In this document: one piece after another, positions 8,987-17,740 of the stretch
Position numbering within the stretch: position 1 is the first letter of the stretch
How the letters are laid out: the number at the start of each line of letters is the position of its first letter
Assembly (NCBI RefSeq): GCF_900188405.1
Contig: NZ_FZOF01000007.1
Location: 372,001 to 436,000 of the forward strand
DNA: 64,000 nucleotides
Reading direction: 5' to 3'
Source: Actinacidiphila glaucinigra
GTDB taxonomy: Bacteria; Actinomycetota; Actinomycetes; Streptomycetales; Streptomycetaceae
Position numbers and translations under genes: made by a program
The notes under the pieces: generated by a model
Seen by the model: the letters and a program-made list of their open reading frames with translations, nothing else
What the model was told of the DNA's origin: nothing
The model's database searches: none

Positions 8987-9742
8987 CGGCGGGCGCGCCG
9001 CCTCTGGGTACTCCTGGCTTTGCTCCTTGCGACGGCCGCGGGGCTGATCGCCGTGCGGTCGTACGGCGTCGACACGATCGCCCCGCGCGACGTGCGCGGC
9101 CAGGCCGCGGCGAAGGGGAGCGCGGCACGTGCGGGAGCGGACTGCGAGACGGCGAAGTGCATCGCGCTCACGTTCGACGGCAACCCCGGTGAGCCGACCG
9201 ACAGGCTGCTGGACCTCCTGGACCGGTACGACGCGCCGTCGACGTTCTTCCTCGAAGGCAGGCGCATCCACAAACACCCCGACGTGGTGCGGAGGATCGC
9301 GGACGACGGACACGAGATCGGCAACCACACCTGGACGCACCCGAGGCTGACCGACGTCTCCGACACGCAGATCCGCGACGAGCTGCGCCGTACCGCGAGG
9401 GCCATCGCGGACATCACCGGCACGACACCCACGCTGATGCGCCCGCCCCAGGGCCGCAGCAACGACCGGGTCTCCCGGATCTCGCGGGAGCTGGGGCTGG
9501 CACAGATCCTGTGGACGGTCACCGCCAAGGACTACCTGACGACCGACTCGGCCCTGATCACCAAGCGCGTCCTCGACGGCGCCGACCGCGACGGCATCAT
9601 CCTGCTCCACCCCTTGCACAAGGGCACCGTGCCCGCCATGCCCGGCATCCTGAAGGAGCTCCGCGCACGGGGCTACACATTCGTCACCGTTTCCCAGCTC
9701 CTCTCCCCGGCCGTCCCCGAGCCCGGAAAGGCCTACCGGTGA
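8972..9742 (+). CDS. Secreted/membrane polysaccharide deacetylase (NodB domain)
   Basis: This 256-aa carbohydrate esterase family 4 protein probably removes N-acetyl groups from chitin-like or peptidoglycan glycans outside the cell. An N-terminal hydrophobic segment (LWVLLALLLATAAGLIAV, ~11-28) acts as an anchor or signal. The NodB domain follows: motif 1 reads ALTFDGNPG (one Asp, shorter than the usual TFDDG), motif 2 GNHTWTH supplies the metal-binding His pair, and RPPQG is motif 3; HPLHKGTV near the end supplies the catalytic His region. The GTG start is supported by AGGA 7 nt upstream. Confidence 0.9.
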   Translation: MNVVKRRARRLWVLLALLLATAAGLIAVRSYGVDTIAPRDVRGQAAAKGSAARAGADCETAKCIALTFDGNPGEPTDRLLDLLDRYDAPSTFFLEGRRIHKHPDVVRRIADDGHEIGNHTWTHPRLTDVSDTQIRDELRRTARAIADITGTTPTLMRPPQGRSNDRVSRISRELGLAQILWTVTAKDYLTTDSALITKRVLDGADRDGIILLHPLHKGTVPAMPGILKELRARGYTFVTVSQLLSPAVPEPGKAYR

Positions 9743-9797
9743 CGCCCCGGCCGACTCCGGCTCGCAGGCGGGACGGATCCACCGGGTCTGGCACGCG

Positions 9798-10181
9798 TCA
9801 GGAGTCGGCCGAGGCCCGCTCCGACTCGCTGCGAAGGACGCAGAACTCGTTGCCTTCGGGGTCGGCGAGGACCGCCCAGCCGGTGCCGTCGGGATTGCGG
9901 TGATCCGCGACGAAGGCGGCACCGATGCCCAGCAGCCGTTCCACTTCCTCATCACGTGAGGTCTCGGGGCGCAGGCACAGATGGAGCCGGTTCTTGACGG
10001 TCTTGGGCTCGGGCACCTGGTTGAAGTACAGCACCGGCCCCTCCGCCGCCATCACCTGGGTCTCCCGGTCGCCCGGCCGGTCCTCGGGATGCAGCGGACG
10101 GCCGGTCGCCCTGCTCCAGAAGCGGGCCAGCTCATAGGCATCCGCACAGTCGATCGCCACGTTCTGCACCACCGAAACCAT
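9798..10181 (-). CDS. VOC/glyoxalase-like protein
   Basis: This small single-domain protein (127 aa from 10181) of the vicinal-oxygen-chelate fold belongs to a family covering glyoxalases, dioxygenases and antibiotic-resistance proteins. The pattern NVAIDCADAYELARFW, then GPVLYFNQVPEPKTVKNRLHLCL and the final WAVLADPEGNEFCV is typical of the Glyoxalase_6 type common in Streptomyces. Met at 10181 (MVSVVQN) fits the family start; a Met four codons upstream (10193) is equally open. It is convergent with the deacetylase gene and precedes the VOC-unrelated gene at 10574 on the same strand. Substrate unknown. Confidence 0.8.
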   Translation of the reverse strand: MVSVVQNVAIDCADAYELARFWSRATGRPLHPEDRPGDRETQVMAAEGPVLYFNQVPEPKTVKNRLHLCLRPETSRDEEVERLLGIGAAFVADHRNPDGTGWAVLADPEGNEFCVLRSESERASADS

Positions 10182-10223
10182 GCTCGCGAGCATCCCCGAC
10201 TTCGGCCCCGGACGCCACCGAGT

Positions 10224-10574
10224 TCACGGCCGACGGCGGCACGCTTGGCTCACGTCCTGGTCCCACAGCCGCCGGGAGCCGGCCGACTCCTCCGCCTCGT
10301 ACGCGGTGAGGACGAGACGTCCGCCCTCGCCCGCCACGGCGACGTCGACAAGGAGCGAGCTGCGCGCGTCGAAGCGCAGGGTGAAGACCGGATCGAGGGC
10401 CATCAGGAAGTCGAAGACCTCCTTCCGCTCTCCGTGGAGGGGATCCGAGAGTCTCGCGCCGCAGGTCCAGACGGAGCCCGTGACGCCGACCTCGACCCGC
10501 ACGTCGAACGAGTCGAGGCACGTCGACCGGTTGGCCCACCACTCGAGCGTCGCCGCCCCCACGTAGCCGTCCAC
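10224..10574 (-). CDS. Hypothetical protein, 116 aa
   Basis: A small soluble protein with no family I recognise. It is rich in alternating beta-like segments (FDVRVEVGVTGSVWTC, DPVFTLRFDARSSLLVDVAVAG, GRLVLTAYEAEE), suggesting a small beta-sandwich. Codon use is the normal high-GC3 pattern, and the frame is the only one giving protein-like sequence in this stretch. It is divergent from the MOSC gene 56 bp away and lies upstream of the VOC gene on the same strand. Confidence 0.6.
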   Translation of the reverse strand: MDGYVGAATLEWWANRSTCLDSFDVRVEVGVTGSVWTCGARLSDPLHGERKEVFDFLMALDPVFTLRFDARSSLLVDVAVAGEGGRLVLTAYEAEESAGSRRLWDQDVSQACRRRP

Positions 10575-10630
10575 GTTCCGAGTATCTAGGATCGGCCTGC
10601 CACACGGAACGCGGAAGGACGGGGTGGGAG

Positions 10631-11176
10631 ATGGCAGGCCGGGTCACGGCGGTGAGCCGCAACGCGACGTACTCGTTCAGCAAGCCCCACCGCGAGTCCG
10701 TCACGCTGCTTGCGGGGCTCGGCGTCGAAGGCGACGTGCACGCCGGCGAGACCATCCGCCACCAGTTCCGGATGACCTACGAGCCCGACCTGCCGAACCT
10801 GCGCCAGGTCCATCTGATGCACGAGGAGCTCTTCGACGAGCTGGCCCGCAAGGGCTTCGACGTCTCGGCCGGCCAGCTCGGGGAGAACATCACCACCCGC
10901 GGCGTGGACCTCCTGGGCCTGCCCACCGGCACCCTGCTGCACCTCGGCGAGGAGGCCGTGGTGGAGGTGACGGGGCTGCGCAACCCGTGCGCGAAGATCA
11001 ACGACTTCCGCAAGGGCCTGCTCGGCGAGATGTTCGCCATGGACCCGGTGTCGGGGGAGTTCACCTTCAAGTCCGGCGTGATGGGCGTGGTGCGGCAGGG
11101 CGGCGTCGTCCGCCCCCAGGACCCCGTCGAGGTCGAGCTCCCGCCCGCCCCGCACCGCCCCCTCGAACGCGTTTAG
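10631..11176 (+). CDS. MOSC domain protein
   Basis: This 181-aa protein with a MOSC (molybdenum cofactor sulfurase C-terminal) domain is of the YiiM-like stand-alone type, thought to handle Moco-bound sulfur or reduce N-hydroxylated substrates. Visible hallmarks are GVEGDVHAG near the N-terminus, QLGENITTRGVDL, and the conserved sulfur-carrying Cys in GLRNPCAKIN. The start ATG follows GGAGAT closely. Its stop overlaps the stop of the convergent TetR gene, so there is no space for a separate terminator. Confidence 0.87.
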   Translation: MAGRVTAVSRNATYSFSKPHRESVTLLAGLGVEGDVHAGETIRHQFRMTYEPDLPNLRQVHLMHEELFDELARKGFDVSAGQLGENITTRGVDLLGLPTGTLLHLGEEAVVEVTGLRNPCAKINDFRKGLLGEMFAMDPVSGEFTFKSGVMGVVRQGGVVRPQDPVEVELPPAPHRPLERV

Positions 11177-11781
11177 CGCCGCTGCAGGGCGGCGCCGGGC
11201 GGCGCGTCCGGCGCCGCGCAGCTGACGGCCAGGCCCAGCAGGCCCATGCGCAGCCTGTGCGCGCCGAGTTCGGGGAGCAGGGCGCCGACGTGCTCCGCGG
11301 ACAGGGCGGCGAGAAGGGTGTGGGCGGTGGTGTGCGGGTCGGGGGCGGTGCCGAGCAGGGACGTCAGGTGGTCGTGCCAGAAGCGGTAGGCGGCGGTGCG
11401 GTAGCGCGCCCCGGGGTGGGACGTCTCGGAGGCGCGCAGGAGATCCAGGTGCCCGGCCACGTGGTCGAGATAGGCGCTGACGAACGCGGCGAGGCGGTCT
11501 GCGGCGGGGGCTCCGGGGCCGAGCGGTGGCGGTCCGCCGACGACGGCCTCCCGCAGTTCGTGCTCGCGGGCGGCCAGGAGCGCGGCGGCCAGTCCCGACC
11601 GGTCGCCGAAGCGGCGGTAGACGGTGCCCTTGCCGACGCCCGCCGCGGCGGCGACCCGGTCCATGGAGACGCCTTCCGCGCCGTGTTCGGCGAAGAGGAG
11701 CGCGGCGGCCTTGAGGATCGCGGCGCGGTTGCGAGCTGCGTCGACCCGCTCCCTGTGCGGCGGGTCGTGGTCGTGCCTCAC
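11173..11781 (-). CDS. TetR-family transcriptional regulator
   Basis: This 202-aa repressor has an N-terminal HTH (AAILKAAALLFAEHGAEGVSMDRVAAAAGVGKGTVYRRFGDRSGL) and a helical ligand-binding C-terminus rich in Ala/Leu. GTG 11781 is chosen because AGGAG lies 7 nt upstream; the longer upstream frame is unlikely. The gene converges with the MOSC gene, the two stop codons overlapping by three bases. A 33-bp tandem repeat lies upstream of its promoter region. Target genes are not evident. Confidence 0.88.
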   Translation of the reverse strand: MRHDHDPPHRERVDAARNRAAILKAAALLFAEHGAEGVSMDRVAAAAGVGKGTVYRRFGDRSGLAAALLAAREHELREAVVGGPPPLGPGAPAADRLAAFVSAYLDHVAGHLDLLRASETSHPGARYRTAAYRFWHDHLTSLLGTAPDPHTTAHTLLAALSAEHVGALLPELGAHRLRMGLLGLAVSCAAPDAPPGAALQRR

Positions 11782-11890
11782 GTACGGACTCCTGGCCGAA
11801 GCATGTCGTTCTGGTGACGTCGTGGGGGGTGCCCCCGGAGCACGATGGTGGCAGCGCGGCATCGCCCCGGGCATCGGGAGGATTACCGAA

Positions 11891-11989
11891 TCCCCGAAGC
11901 GCCGGATCCCCGAATGCCCCGGATCCCCGAAGCGCCGGATCCCCGAATGCCCCGGATCCCCGAAGCGCCGGATCCCCGAATGCCCCGGA
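11891..11989. repeat. Tandem repeat, three 33-bp units
   Basis: There are three exact head-to-tail copies of a 33-bp unit, each made of two related halves (TCCCCGAAGCGCCGGA and TCCCCGAATGCCCCGGA). The array lies between the stop of the large LuxR-type gene and the start of the TetR gene, both on the minus strand. A partial half-copy (GAATCCCCG) precedes it. It does not fit either flanking protein frame. Confidence 0.9.
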
Positions 11990-12002
11990 ACCCCCGGATC
12001 CG

Positions 12003-15000
12003 TCAGGGGGAGGGCGGGAGCCCGTGGCGGTGCGCCATCGCCGCGGCCTCGGTGCGGCTGGAGGCACCGAGCTTGGCCAGGATGTTGGAGACGTGGGTAC
12101 TCGTCGTCTTCTGCGAGATGTAGAGCTCTTCGGAGATCCGGCGGTTGCTGTACCCCTTCGCGACCAGCCCCAGCACCTCCGATTCACGCGGGGTGAGTCC
12201 GAACGGAGCCGGTTCGCCGCCGGTGGCGGTCGAGGCGGCAGCCGCGGCGGTCGCGGGCGGCGTCGGGTCCTGTTCCTCCGCCGGGTCCGTGCCGGCCCGG
12301 CGCATCGCCGCTTCGACGTCGGCGAGCAGCAGGCCCGCCCCGAGGCCGGTGGCGATCCGCCGTGCCCGGCCCAGCCGGTCGAGGGCCGCCGCGCGGCGCT
12401 GGTTCCCGGCGAGCAGGGCGCGTCCCTCGCCGTGGAGTGCCGCGGCCGACTCGTAGGGACGGTCGACGGTCGCGAAGGCGGCCACGGCCCGGGACCACAG
12501 GGCCGGGTCGTCGTCCCCTTCGGCGCGCCCCAACTCGGCCTGCAGCAGCCGTTCGTACCCCGCCCACACGGGGAAGACGGCGTCGAGCCGCCCGGCGGCG
12601 CGGCGTATCGCGGCGAGGACGTCGGGCGAGGGCCCGTCGAGCGAGGCGGAACCGCGGGCCTCTGCCTCGACAGCCGCCGCGGTGCGCAGCAACGGCAGCG
12701 ACCAGCGGACGGGGCCGGTGGTCAGGCCCGCGGCGTCGGCCCGCAGGAACTCGGCCCGGGCGTCCGCGAGACGGCCCTGGCCTGCCGCGATCTCCATCGT
12801 GCAGTGGCTGAGGGCGACTTGGAGCTGGGTCCGGAGCCGCTCGGTGCCGCGCAGTTCGTCGGCGAGCGCCAACTGCCGGGCGGCGCCGTCGGCGTCCCCG
12901 CGGTGGAGCAGGTGGTAGGCGCGGCGGGCCGCGAACGTCCAGCGCGGCAGGTGCGACCGCGCGACCGCGGCGGCCTCGTCGAGGGCCGCCTCGGACTCCG
13001 CCCAGCGGCCCAGCGAGAAGAGGCTGATCGCCTTGTTGGAGTGCACCCAGGCCTCGTGGTCCCCCAGCCCTAGGGAGCGGCACAGCGCGATGCCGTGGTC
13101 GGCCGCCGCGACGGCCTCCTCGGAATGGCCCATGCCCTCCAGGATCGAGGGCAGGTTCTGGTTCGCCCGACCGGCGATGCCGAGCTCTCCCAGTTCCTCG
13201 GCCCGGCGCCTGACCTCGTACAACTCGGAGATCCCGGTGCCGTCGGCATCGGTCTCGGCGTCCAGCAGGCACCTGGTCATCCGGGCGTGCAGTTCCAGCG
13301 CCTCGGCGCCGACGGCGGCCGCGTACCGTACGGCCTGGTCGGCGGCGGCCCGGTTCGCCGGCCCGGGGCGGTGGACGGCGCTCCAGTTGGCGATGTGCAC
13401 CAGGACGTCGGCGTGCACGGGCGTCGGGGTCAGGCCGTCGGTCAGTTTGCGTGCCGTCTCGAGTTCATGCCATCCGTCGCCGCGGTTCAGCCCCTGGACC
13501 ACCCGCGACCGCTGGGTCCAGAACCAGGCGGCGTGGAGCCGGAACGGCCAGTTCTCCGGGGGAAGGGCCTCGAGTGCGCTGTCGGTCAGGGCCAGGGCTC
13601 TGTCGAGGTTGCCGCCGTGCAGAGCGGCGACGGTGGCGGTCGCGAGCAGGTCGAGGCGGGTCGGCCCGCTGCTGTCCGGCCCGCTCTCGTCCTGACCGGG
13701 TCCCTGGTGAGCGAGGTTCCTGCTCGGGTACGTCTGCGGGCAGCGCGGCGCGGGCAGGGCCGCCCGGGCCTCGTCCGGGACCCGGTCCCACAGCTGGAGC
13801 GCCCGCTCCAGGTGCCACAACTGCTCGGTGTAGGCGTAGCAGTGGCGTGCCTCCTCCGCGGCCGTGACGCTCATGCGCAAGGCCTTCACGGAGTCCTGCG
13901 CGGCGTGCCAGTGCCGGGCCAGGCGGCAGGACAGCTCCACGGCGGGCACGAGCGTGGGGTCCGCCTCCAGCGCCTTCGCGTACCGGCGGTTGATCAGCGC
14001 GCGTTCGCCCGGCAGCAGGGTCTCGCTGACGGTCTCGCGTACCAGCGAGTGCCGGAACCGGTAGTCCGAGCCGCCCGGTTCGGGGACGAGGACCTGGGCG
14101 AGCACGGCCGCGCGCAGTCCCTCGATCAGTTCGTCCTCGGGCAGCCCCGTCACCTCCCGCAGCAGCGCGTACCCGGTCGCCGCTCCTCCCTCGGCGGCCG
14201 TGCGCAGGATGTGCTGGCTGGTCTCGGGCAGCGACTCCAGGCGGGGCAGCAGCACGTCGCGGAGGTCGTGCAGGTCCTGCAGTCCCGTGCCGGGGTGGTC
14301 CCGGCCGCCGGCCGCGAGCTCCTCGACGAAGAAGGCGTTGCCGTCGGAGCGGGCGAAGACCTCGTCGAGGACGGCCGGGTCCGGTGGTGTGCCGAGGATG
14401 CCGGCGAGCTGGCCGCCGACCTCGCCCCGGGTGAACCGGGGGAGCGCGACACGGCGTACGGACCGGAGCCGGCCCAGCTCCGCGAGCAGCGGCCGCAGCG
14501 GGTGCCGGTGGTCGATGTCGTCGGACCGGTAGGTCCCGAGGAGCAGCAGCCTGCCGCGTCGCCTGGTGCGGAACAGGTAGCTCAGCAGGTTGCGGGTCGA
14601 GGCGTCGGCCCAGTGCAGGTCCTCGACGACGAGCACGACGAGCCGGTCCGCGGCAAGGCGTTCCAGGACGCGGGTGGTCAGCTCGAACAGCCGCGTCACA
14701 TCGTCGTCGCGCTGGTCGGCGGACGCAGCGCCCTCCGGGTCGGGGAGGATCCGGGCGAGGAGGTCCTCGTGGCCGGCGCTCGCCGTCCGCACCTCGTCGG
14801 GCAGCCGCTGCCACAGGACGCGCAGGGCCTCGGAGAACGGCGCGAAGGGCAGGCCGTCGCCGCCGAGTTCGACGCAGCCGCCGACGGCCGCGACGGCCGC
14901 CCTCGCCTCCAGCGACCGCAGCAGCTCCCCGACCAGCCGCGTCTTGCCGACCCCGGCCTCGCCCCGGACGAGGACGGCCTGGGGGTCCCCGTCATCCGCG

Positions 15001-15092
15001 GCCTCGGCGGCTCGCAGCAGCTCGGCGAGCTCGGCCTGCCGGCCCACGAAGACGGGGCTGACGCGTGGGCCTGCCGGGGTGGGGGCGCTCAT
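12003..15092 (-). CDS. LuxR-family ATPase regulator (LAL type)
   Basis: This is a 1029-aa large ATP-binding LuxR regulator. The Walker A motif GEAGVGKT is at residues 44-51, Walker B is in [13 protein letters not shown], a long TPR-like helical region follows ([19 protein letters not shown] and similar), and the C-terminal LuxR DNA-binding domain is [20 protein letters not shown]... with [18 protein letters not shown]. Such proteins are ATP-driven pathway activators, often for secondary metabolism or sugar use. ATG 15092 ([15 protein letters not shown]) is chosen because the conserved VFVGRQAEL begins 14 residues in; upstream sequence is not protein-like. No biosynthetic cluster is adjacent. 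A 33-bp repeat array follows its stop. Confidence 0.92.
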   Translation of the reverse strand: MSAPTPAGPRVSPVFVGRQAELAELLRAAEAADDGDPQAVLVRGEAGVGKTRLVGELLRSLEARAAVAAVGGCVELGGDGLPFAPFSEALRVLWQRLPDEVRTASAGHEDLLARILPDPEGAASADQRDDDVTRLFELTTRVLERLAADRLVVLVVEDLHWADASTRNLLSYLFRTRRRGRLLLLGTYRSDDIDHRHPLRPLLAELGRLRSVRRVALPRFTRGEVGGQLAGILGTPPDPAVLDEVFARSDGNAFFVEELAAGGRDHPGTGLQDLHDLRDVLLPRLESLPETSQHILRTAAEGGAATGYALLREVTGLPEDELIEGLRAAVLAQVLVPEPGGSDYRFRHSLVRETVSETLLPGERALINRRYAKALEADPTLVPAVELSCRLARHWHAAQDSVKALRMSVTAAEEARHCYAYTEQLWHLERALQLWDRVPDEARAALPAPRCPQTYPSRNLAHQGPGQDESGPDSSGPTRLDLLATATVAALHGGNLDRALALTDSALEALPPENWPFRLHAAWFWTQRSRVVQGLNRGDGWHELETARKLTDGLTPTPVHADVLVHIANWSAVHRPGPANRAAADQAVRYAAAVGAEALELHARMTRCLLDAETDADGTGISELYEVRRRAEELGELGIAGRANQNLPSILEGMGHSEEAVAAADHGIALCRSLGLGDHEAWVHSNKAISLFSLGRWAESEAALDEAAAVARSHLPRWTFAARRAYHLLHRGDADGAARQLALADELRGTERLRTQLQVALSHCTMEIAAGQGRLADARAEFLRADAAGLTTGPVRWSLPLLRTAAAVEAEARGSASLDGPSPDVLAAIRRAAGRLDAVFPVWAGYERLLQAELGRAEGDDDPALWSRAVAAFATVDRPYESAAALHGEGRALLAGNQRRAAALDRLGRARRIATGLGAGLLLADVEAAMRRAGTDPAEEQDPTPPATAAAAASTATGGEPAPFGLTPRESEVLGLVAKGYSNRRISEELYISQKTTSTHVSNILAKLGASSRTEAAAMAHRHGLPPSP

Positions 15093-15528
15093 CTGAGGGG
15101 ACCTGTGGGGACCTCTGGGGGGTGACCACCGGGTGCCGGGGGCAACGCCCCCTTCGTCGTGGTCATGCGGACAATTCTCACCGAAGGGTAACAACCTGTG
15201 GATCCTGTCCCGCCCGCGGGGAGGGGAGGCGACCCCCGTGGCCGAGCCCCCCGACTGGCTCGGCCACGGGGCGCTGCGTTCGCGGGCGGGGGTTCCCGCG
15301 ACTTGGCGGCTCCGACGGACGGCCGGGGCGGAGCGCCTCCGATACTGGCGGAGCGGGGCCGTTCCGGCCATCGGGAGAACTCTTGATCGTCATCCGGCGC
15401 CGGCGGGGGTGGCGCCGTGCGGACGCCGCGGCAAGATGGGTAATTCTCCCGATGCCCTCGTGTCCCTGCCCCGGGGATCATGCGTAGCGCTCTTCCGCGA
15501 TCTCCAGACACCAATCGAGGCTTCAGCA
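15093..15528. other. Long divergent intergenic region
   Basis: This 436-bp non-coding gap lies between the LuxR-ATPase gene (leftward) and the hemerythrin gene (rightward). It contains one 15-bp-stem hairpin (15234-15271) and two GGGTAA boxes (near 15186 and 15440) that resemble the -10 element of Streptomyces stress sigma (SigB-like) promoters; convincing -35 partners were not found. No ORF here has protein-like composition. Confidence 0.6.
15234..15271. terminator. 15-bp hairpin between divergent genes
   Basis: CCCCGTGGCCGAGCC pairs perfectly with GGCTCGGCCACGGGG across an 8-nt loop. It looks like the T-less terminators used elsewhere in this window. It is oddly placed, since both flanking genes are transcribed away from it, so it may end an unannotated transcript or act in a leader. 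Confidence 0.6.
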
Positions 15529-16212
15529 GTGGTACGGACAGTCAACGAGCCCATGGCCGACGTGCGCGACATGTTTATGGCGCACACGATGATTCGCCGG
15601 GAGTTCCGCCTTCTCCCGCAGCTCGTCCGGGAGGTGGAGGCGGGTGACGTCGGGCGCGCCGGGGTCGTGGCCGACCACGCCGACAAGGTGTGCCTGGTGC
15701 TGCACCTGCACCACGAGGGCGAGGACGAGGTGCTGTGGCCGCGCCTTCTGGAGCGCGGTGGTGAGCGGACCGCGGCCATCGTCCCCACGATGGAGGAGCA
15801 GCACCACGGCATCGACGCCGCGCTCACCGAGGTGACCGGCCTCCTCGCGGGGTGGCGCACCACCGCCCGGGACGGCGAGGCCCTCGCCGCGGCCTTGGAG
15901 GTGCTGCTCGACCGGCTCCTGGAGCACATGGCCCTGGAGGAGAAGGAGATCCTCCCGCTGGCCGAGGAGTACATCACCGCGGCCGAGTGGGCCGGGCTCG
16001 GCGAGCACGGCATGGCCAACAGCCCGAAGAAGGACCTGCCGCTGGCCTTCGGCATGGTGATGTACGAGGGCGATCCCGCGACGATCAAGGCCGTCCTCTC
16101 GCACGCCCCGCTGGTGCCCCGCCTGATCATGCCGCTCCTGGCCCCGCGTCTGTACGCCTCCCATGCCAAGCGTGTGTACGGGACGCCGACCCCGCCCCGC
16201 GTCGGCGCCTGA
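15529..16212 (+). CDS. Hemerythrin HHE-domain protein (paralogue 1)
   Basis: This 227-aa protein has an N-terminal hemerythrin-like four-helix bundle expected to bind a di-iron centre. Candidate ligands are AHTMIRREF, HLHHEGEDEVLWP, EEQHHGID and LEHMALEEKEILP. The C-terminal ~60 residues (GMVMYEGDPATIKAVL ... RLYASHAKRVYG) are shared with the paralogue at 43621. GTG 15529 is chosen because GAGG lies 7 nt upstream and the resulting length equals that of the paralogue exactly; Met at 15553 (MADVRDMF) is an internal alternative. Known relatives sense or detoxify oxygen, NO or peroxide. It converges with an MFS gene across a strong hairpin. Confidence 0.9.
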   Translation: MVRTVNEPMADVRDMFMAHTMIRREFRLLPQLVREVEAGDVGRAGVVADHADKVCLVLHLHHEGEDEVLWPRLLERGGERTAAIVPTMEEQHHGIDAALTEVTGLLAGWRTTARDGEALAAALEVLLDRLLEHMALEEKEILPLAEEYITAAEWAGLGEHGMANSPKKDLPLAFGMVMYEGDPATIKAVLSHAPLVPRLIMPLLAPRLYASHAKRVYGTPTPPRVGA

Positions 16213-16248
16213 CCCGGTCCCCGTGCGGTGACGCGCGTACGCGGTACG

Positions 16249-16283
16249 CCCCGCTGGGCCCGTTTTCGGCGGGCCCAGCGGGG
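16249..16283. terminator. Bidirectional hairpin terminator
   Basis: A perfect 14-bp stem (CCCCGCTGGGCCCG / CGGGCCCAGCGGGG) with a T-rich loop lies between the convergent hemerythrin and MFS genes, fitting a shared terminator. Confidence 0.8.
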
Positions 16284-16316
16284 TTCCCGGCGTGGCGGCC
16301 GCGGTCCGCCCCAGGC

Positions 16317-17510
16317 TCACGCGGGGAAGGCGTGCTTCCTGCCGCCGGTCACGGCCGCCGCGGCGGCGACCAGCAGGGCCAGCGCGGCCCAGGTGATGGA
16401 CGCCGTCCCCAGGTCCGCGACCAGGAGGCCGCCGACGAGGCCGCCCAGGGCGATGGACGAGGAGAAGACCGTGATGGTGACCGACTGCGCGACGTCGGCG
16501 GCCGCCCCCGTCGCGTTGATGGCGGCCCCGATGAACAGGCTGGGGGAACTGCCGAAGGCGAAGCCCCAGGCCGCGACGGCGACGTAGACCAGCACGGGCA
16601 CACCGGAGGACACGGCGAGCACGAGCACGGTCAGCGCGAACAGCGCCGTGCTGCCCACGACGAGCCTGCGCAGGTGCCGGTCGATGTGGGTGCCGACGAC
16701 CAGGACGCTCAGGATCGACGTGACGCCGAAGGCGAACAGCACCCAGCCCGTCTGCGCTCCCATGCCCAGGTGCCCGAGCAGGTCGGTGACGTAGGTGTAC
16801 AGGATGTTGTGGGCGACCATGTACGTCGCGAGCGCGAACAGGATGGTGCGCAGCCCCGGTACGCGCAGGACCTGCGGCACGGTGAAGCGCTCGTCAGCCG
16901 ACCGGCCCGGCAGGTTCGGCAGCGTCGCCGCGATCCACACCATGGTCAGCGCGGTCAGGGCGGCGGAGGCGTGGAAGGCGAGCTGCCAACCGCCGAGCGC
17001 GCCCAGCCAGGTGCCCAGCGGGACGCCCAGCGCCAGGGAGACCGGGGTTCCGGCCAGGGCGATGGCGATGGCCCGGCCCTGGCGTCCCTCGGGGGCGAGC
17101 CGGGCGGCGTAACCGCCGAGCAGGGGCCAGATGAGCCCGGTGCCCAGGCCGGCGACGAACCGGATCACGAGGGTCGGCGCGTAGTCGGCGGACAGCGCCG
17201 TGAGCGCGTTGGTGACGGCGACGGTGCCGAGCGCGAGCTGCAGCACGTTCTTGCGGGGCCACCTCGCCGTGGCCCGGGTCAGGGGGATCGCACCGATCGC
17301 GGTGGCGAGGGCGTAGATCGTCACGGTCTGGCCGGTGAGTGACACGCTCGTGCCGAGCGTGCGGCTGATCTCCGGGAGCAGGCCGGCGGGCAGGCACTCG
17401 GTGAGGATGCCGACGAACCCGCTGAGGAAGAGGCCGAAGAGGGCCTTCCCGGGAAGGTGGTTCCGTCCGCGCGCTGCGGTGGACGGAGCTGTGGTGGTCG
17501 TTTCCGTCAT
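16317..17510 (-). CDS. MFS transporter (drug/sugar-efflux type)
   Basis: This 397-aa major facilitator has about 12 hydrophobic helices and resembles the AraJ/YdhP-like DHA1 group. The first helix reads ALFGLFLSGFVGILTECLPAGLLPEI, a signature of that group (the TE after the first helix). The loop 2-3 region is ATARWPRKNVLQL, and RFVAGLGTGLIWPLLGGYAARLAP forms helix 4. It is expected to export small molecules by proton antiport. ATG 17510 (MTETTTTAP) is preceded closely by AGGAAG. It is divergent from an XRE/MmyB-type regulator, which probably controls it. Confidence 0.9.
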   Translation of the reverse strand: MTETTTTAPSTAARGRNHLPGKALFGLFLSGFVGILTECLPAGLLPEISRTLGTSVSLTGQTVTIYALATAIGAIPLTRATARWPRKNVLQLALGTVAVTNALTALSADYAPTLVIRFVAGLGTGLIWPLLGGYAARLAPEGRQGRAIAIALAGTPVSLALGVPLGTWLGALGGWQLAFHASAALTALTMVWIAATLPNLPGRSADERFTVPQVLRVPGLRTILFALATYMVAHNILYTYVTDLLGHLGMGAQTGWVLFAFGVTSILSVLVVGTHIDRHLRRLVVGSTALFALTVLVLAVSSGVPVLVYVAVAAWGFAFGSSPSLFIGAAINATGAAADVAQSVTITVFSSSIALGGLVGGLLVADLGTASITWAALALLVAAAAAVTGGRKHAFPA

Positions 17511-17740
17511 TCTTCCTGGTCCATGAGCTGTGGGTGACCCGACGACGCACGGGTGGACGGGTCGGGGCGGCACGCGGTCGGCCGCGGCGGATCGCGTGGC
17601 CCCGGGCGGTCGTCCCCGGGGGCTCGTTCAGGCTGCTCCGGCCGCACGGTGTTACCCAGAGCCCTGCTCCGCCTACGTCCCGTGTGCCTACCACCGGCAG
17701 GGACAGGCTCCGCCCGGGGTCCGGCGCGATACTGGGGCCC

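Noticed and set aside
11891-11989. CRISPR-like array
   Set aside because: The units are head-to-tail without unique spacers, and no cas genes are present.
11845-12123. Frame encoding repeated PEAPDPRMPR units
   Set aside because: Created by translating the 33-bp DNA repeat; it has no ribosome site and runs into the antisense of the LuxR gene.
13095-15125. 676-codon plus-strand frame
   Set aside because: Mirror of the minus-strand LAL regulator; no conserved motif and a composition typical of shadow frames.
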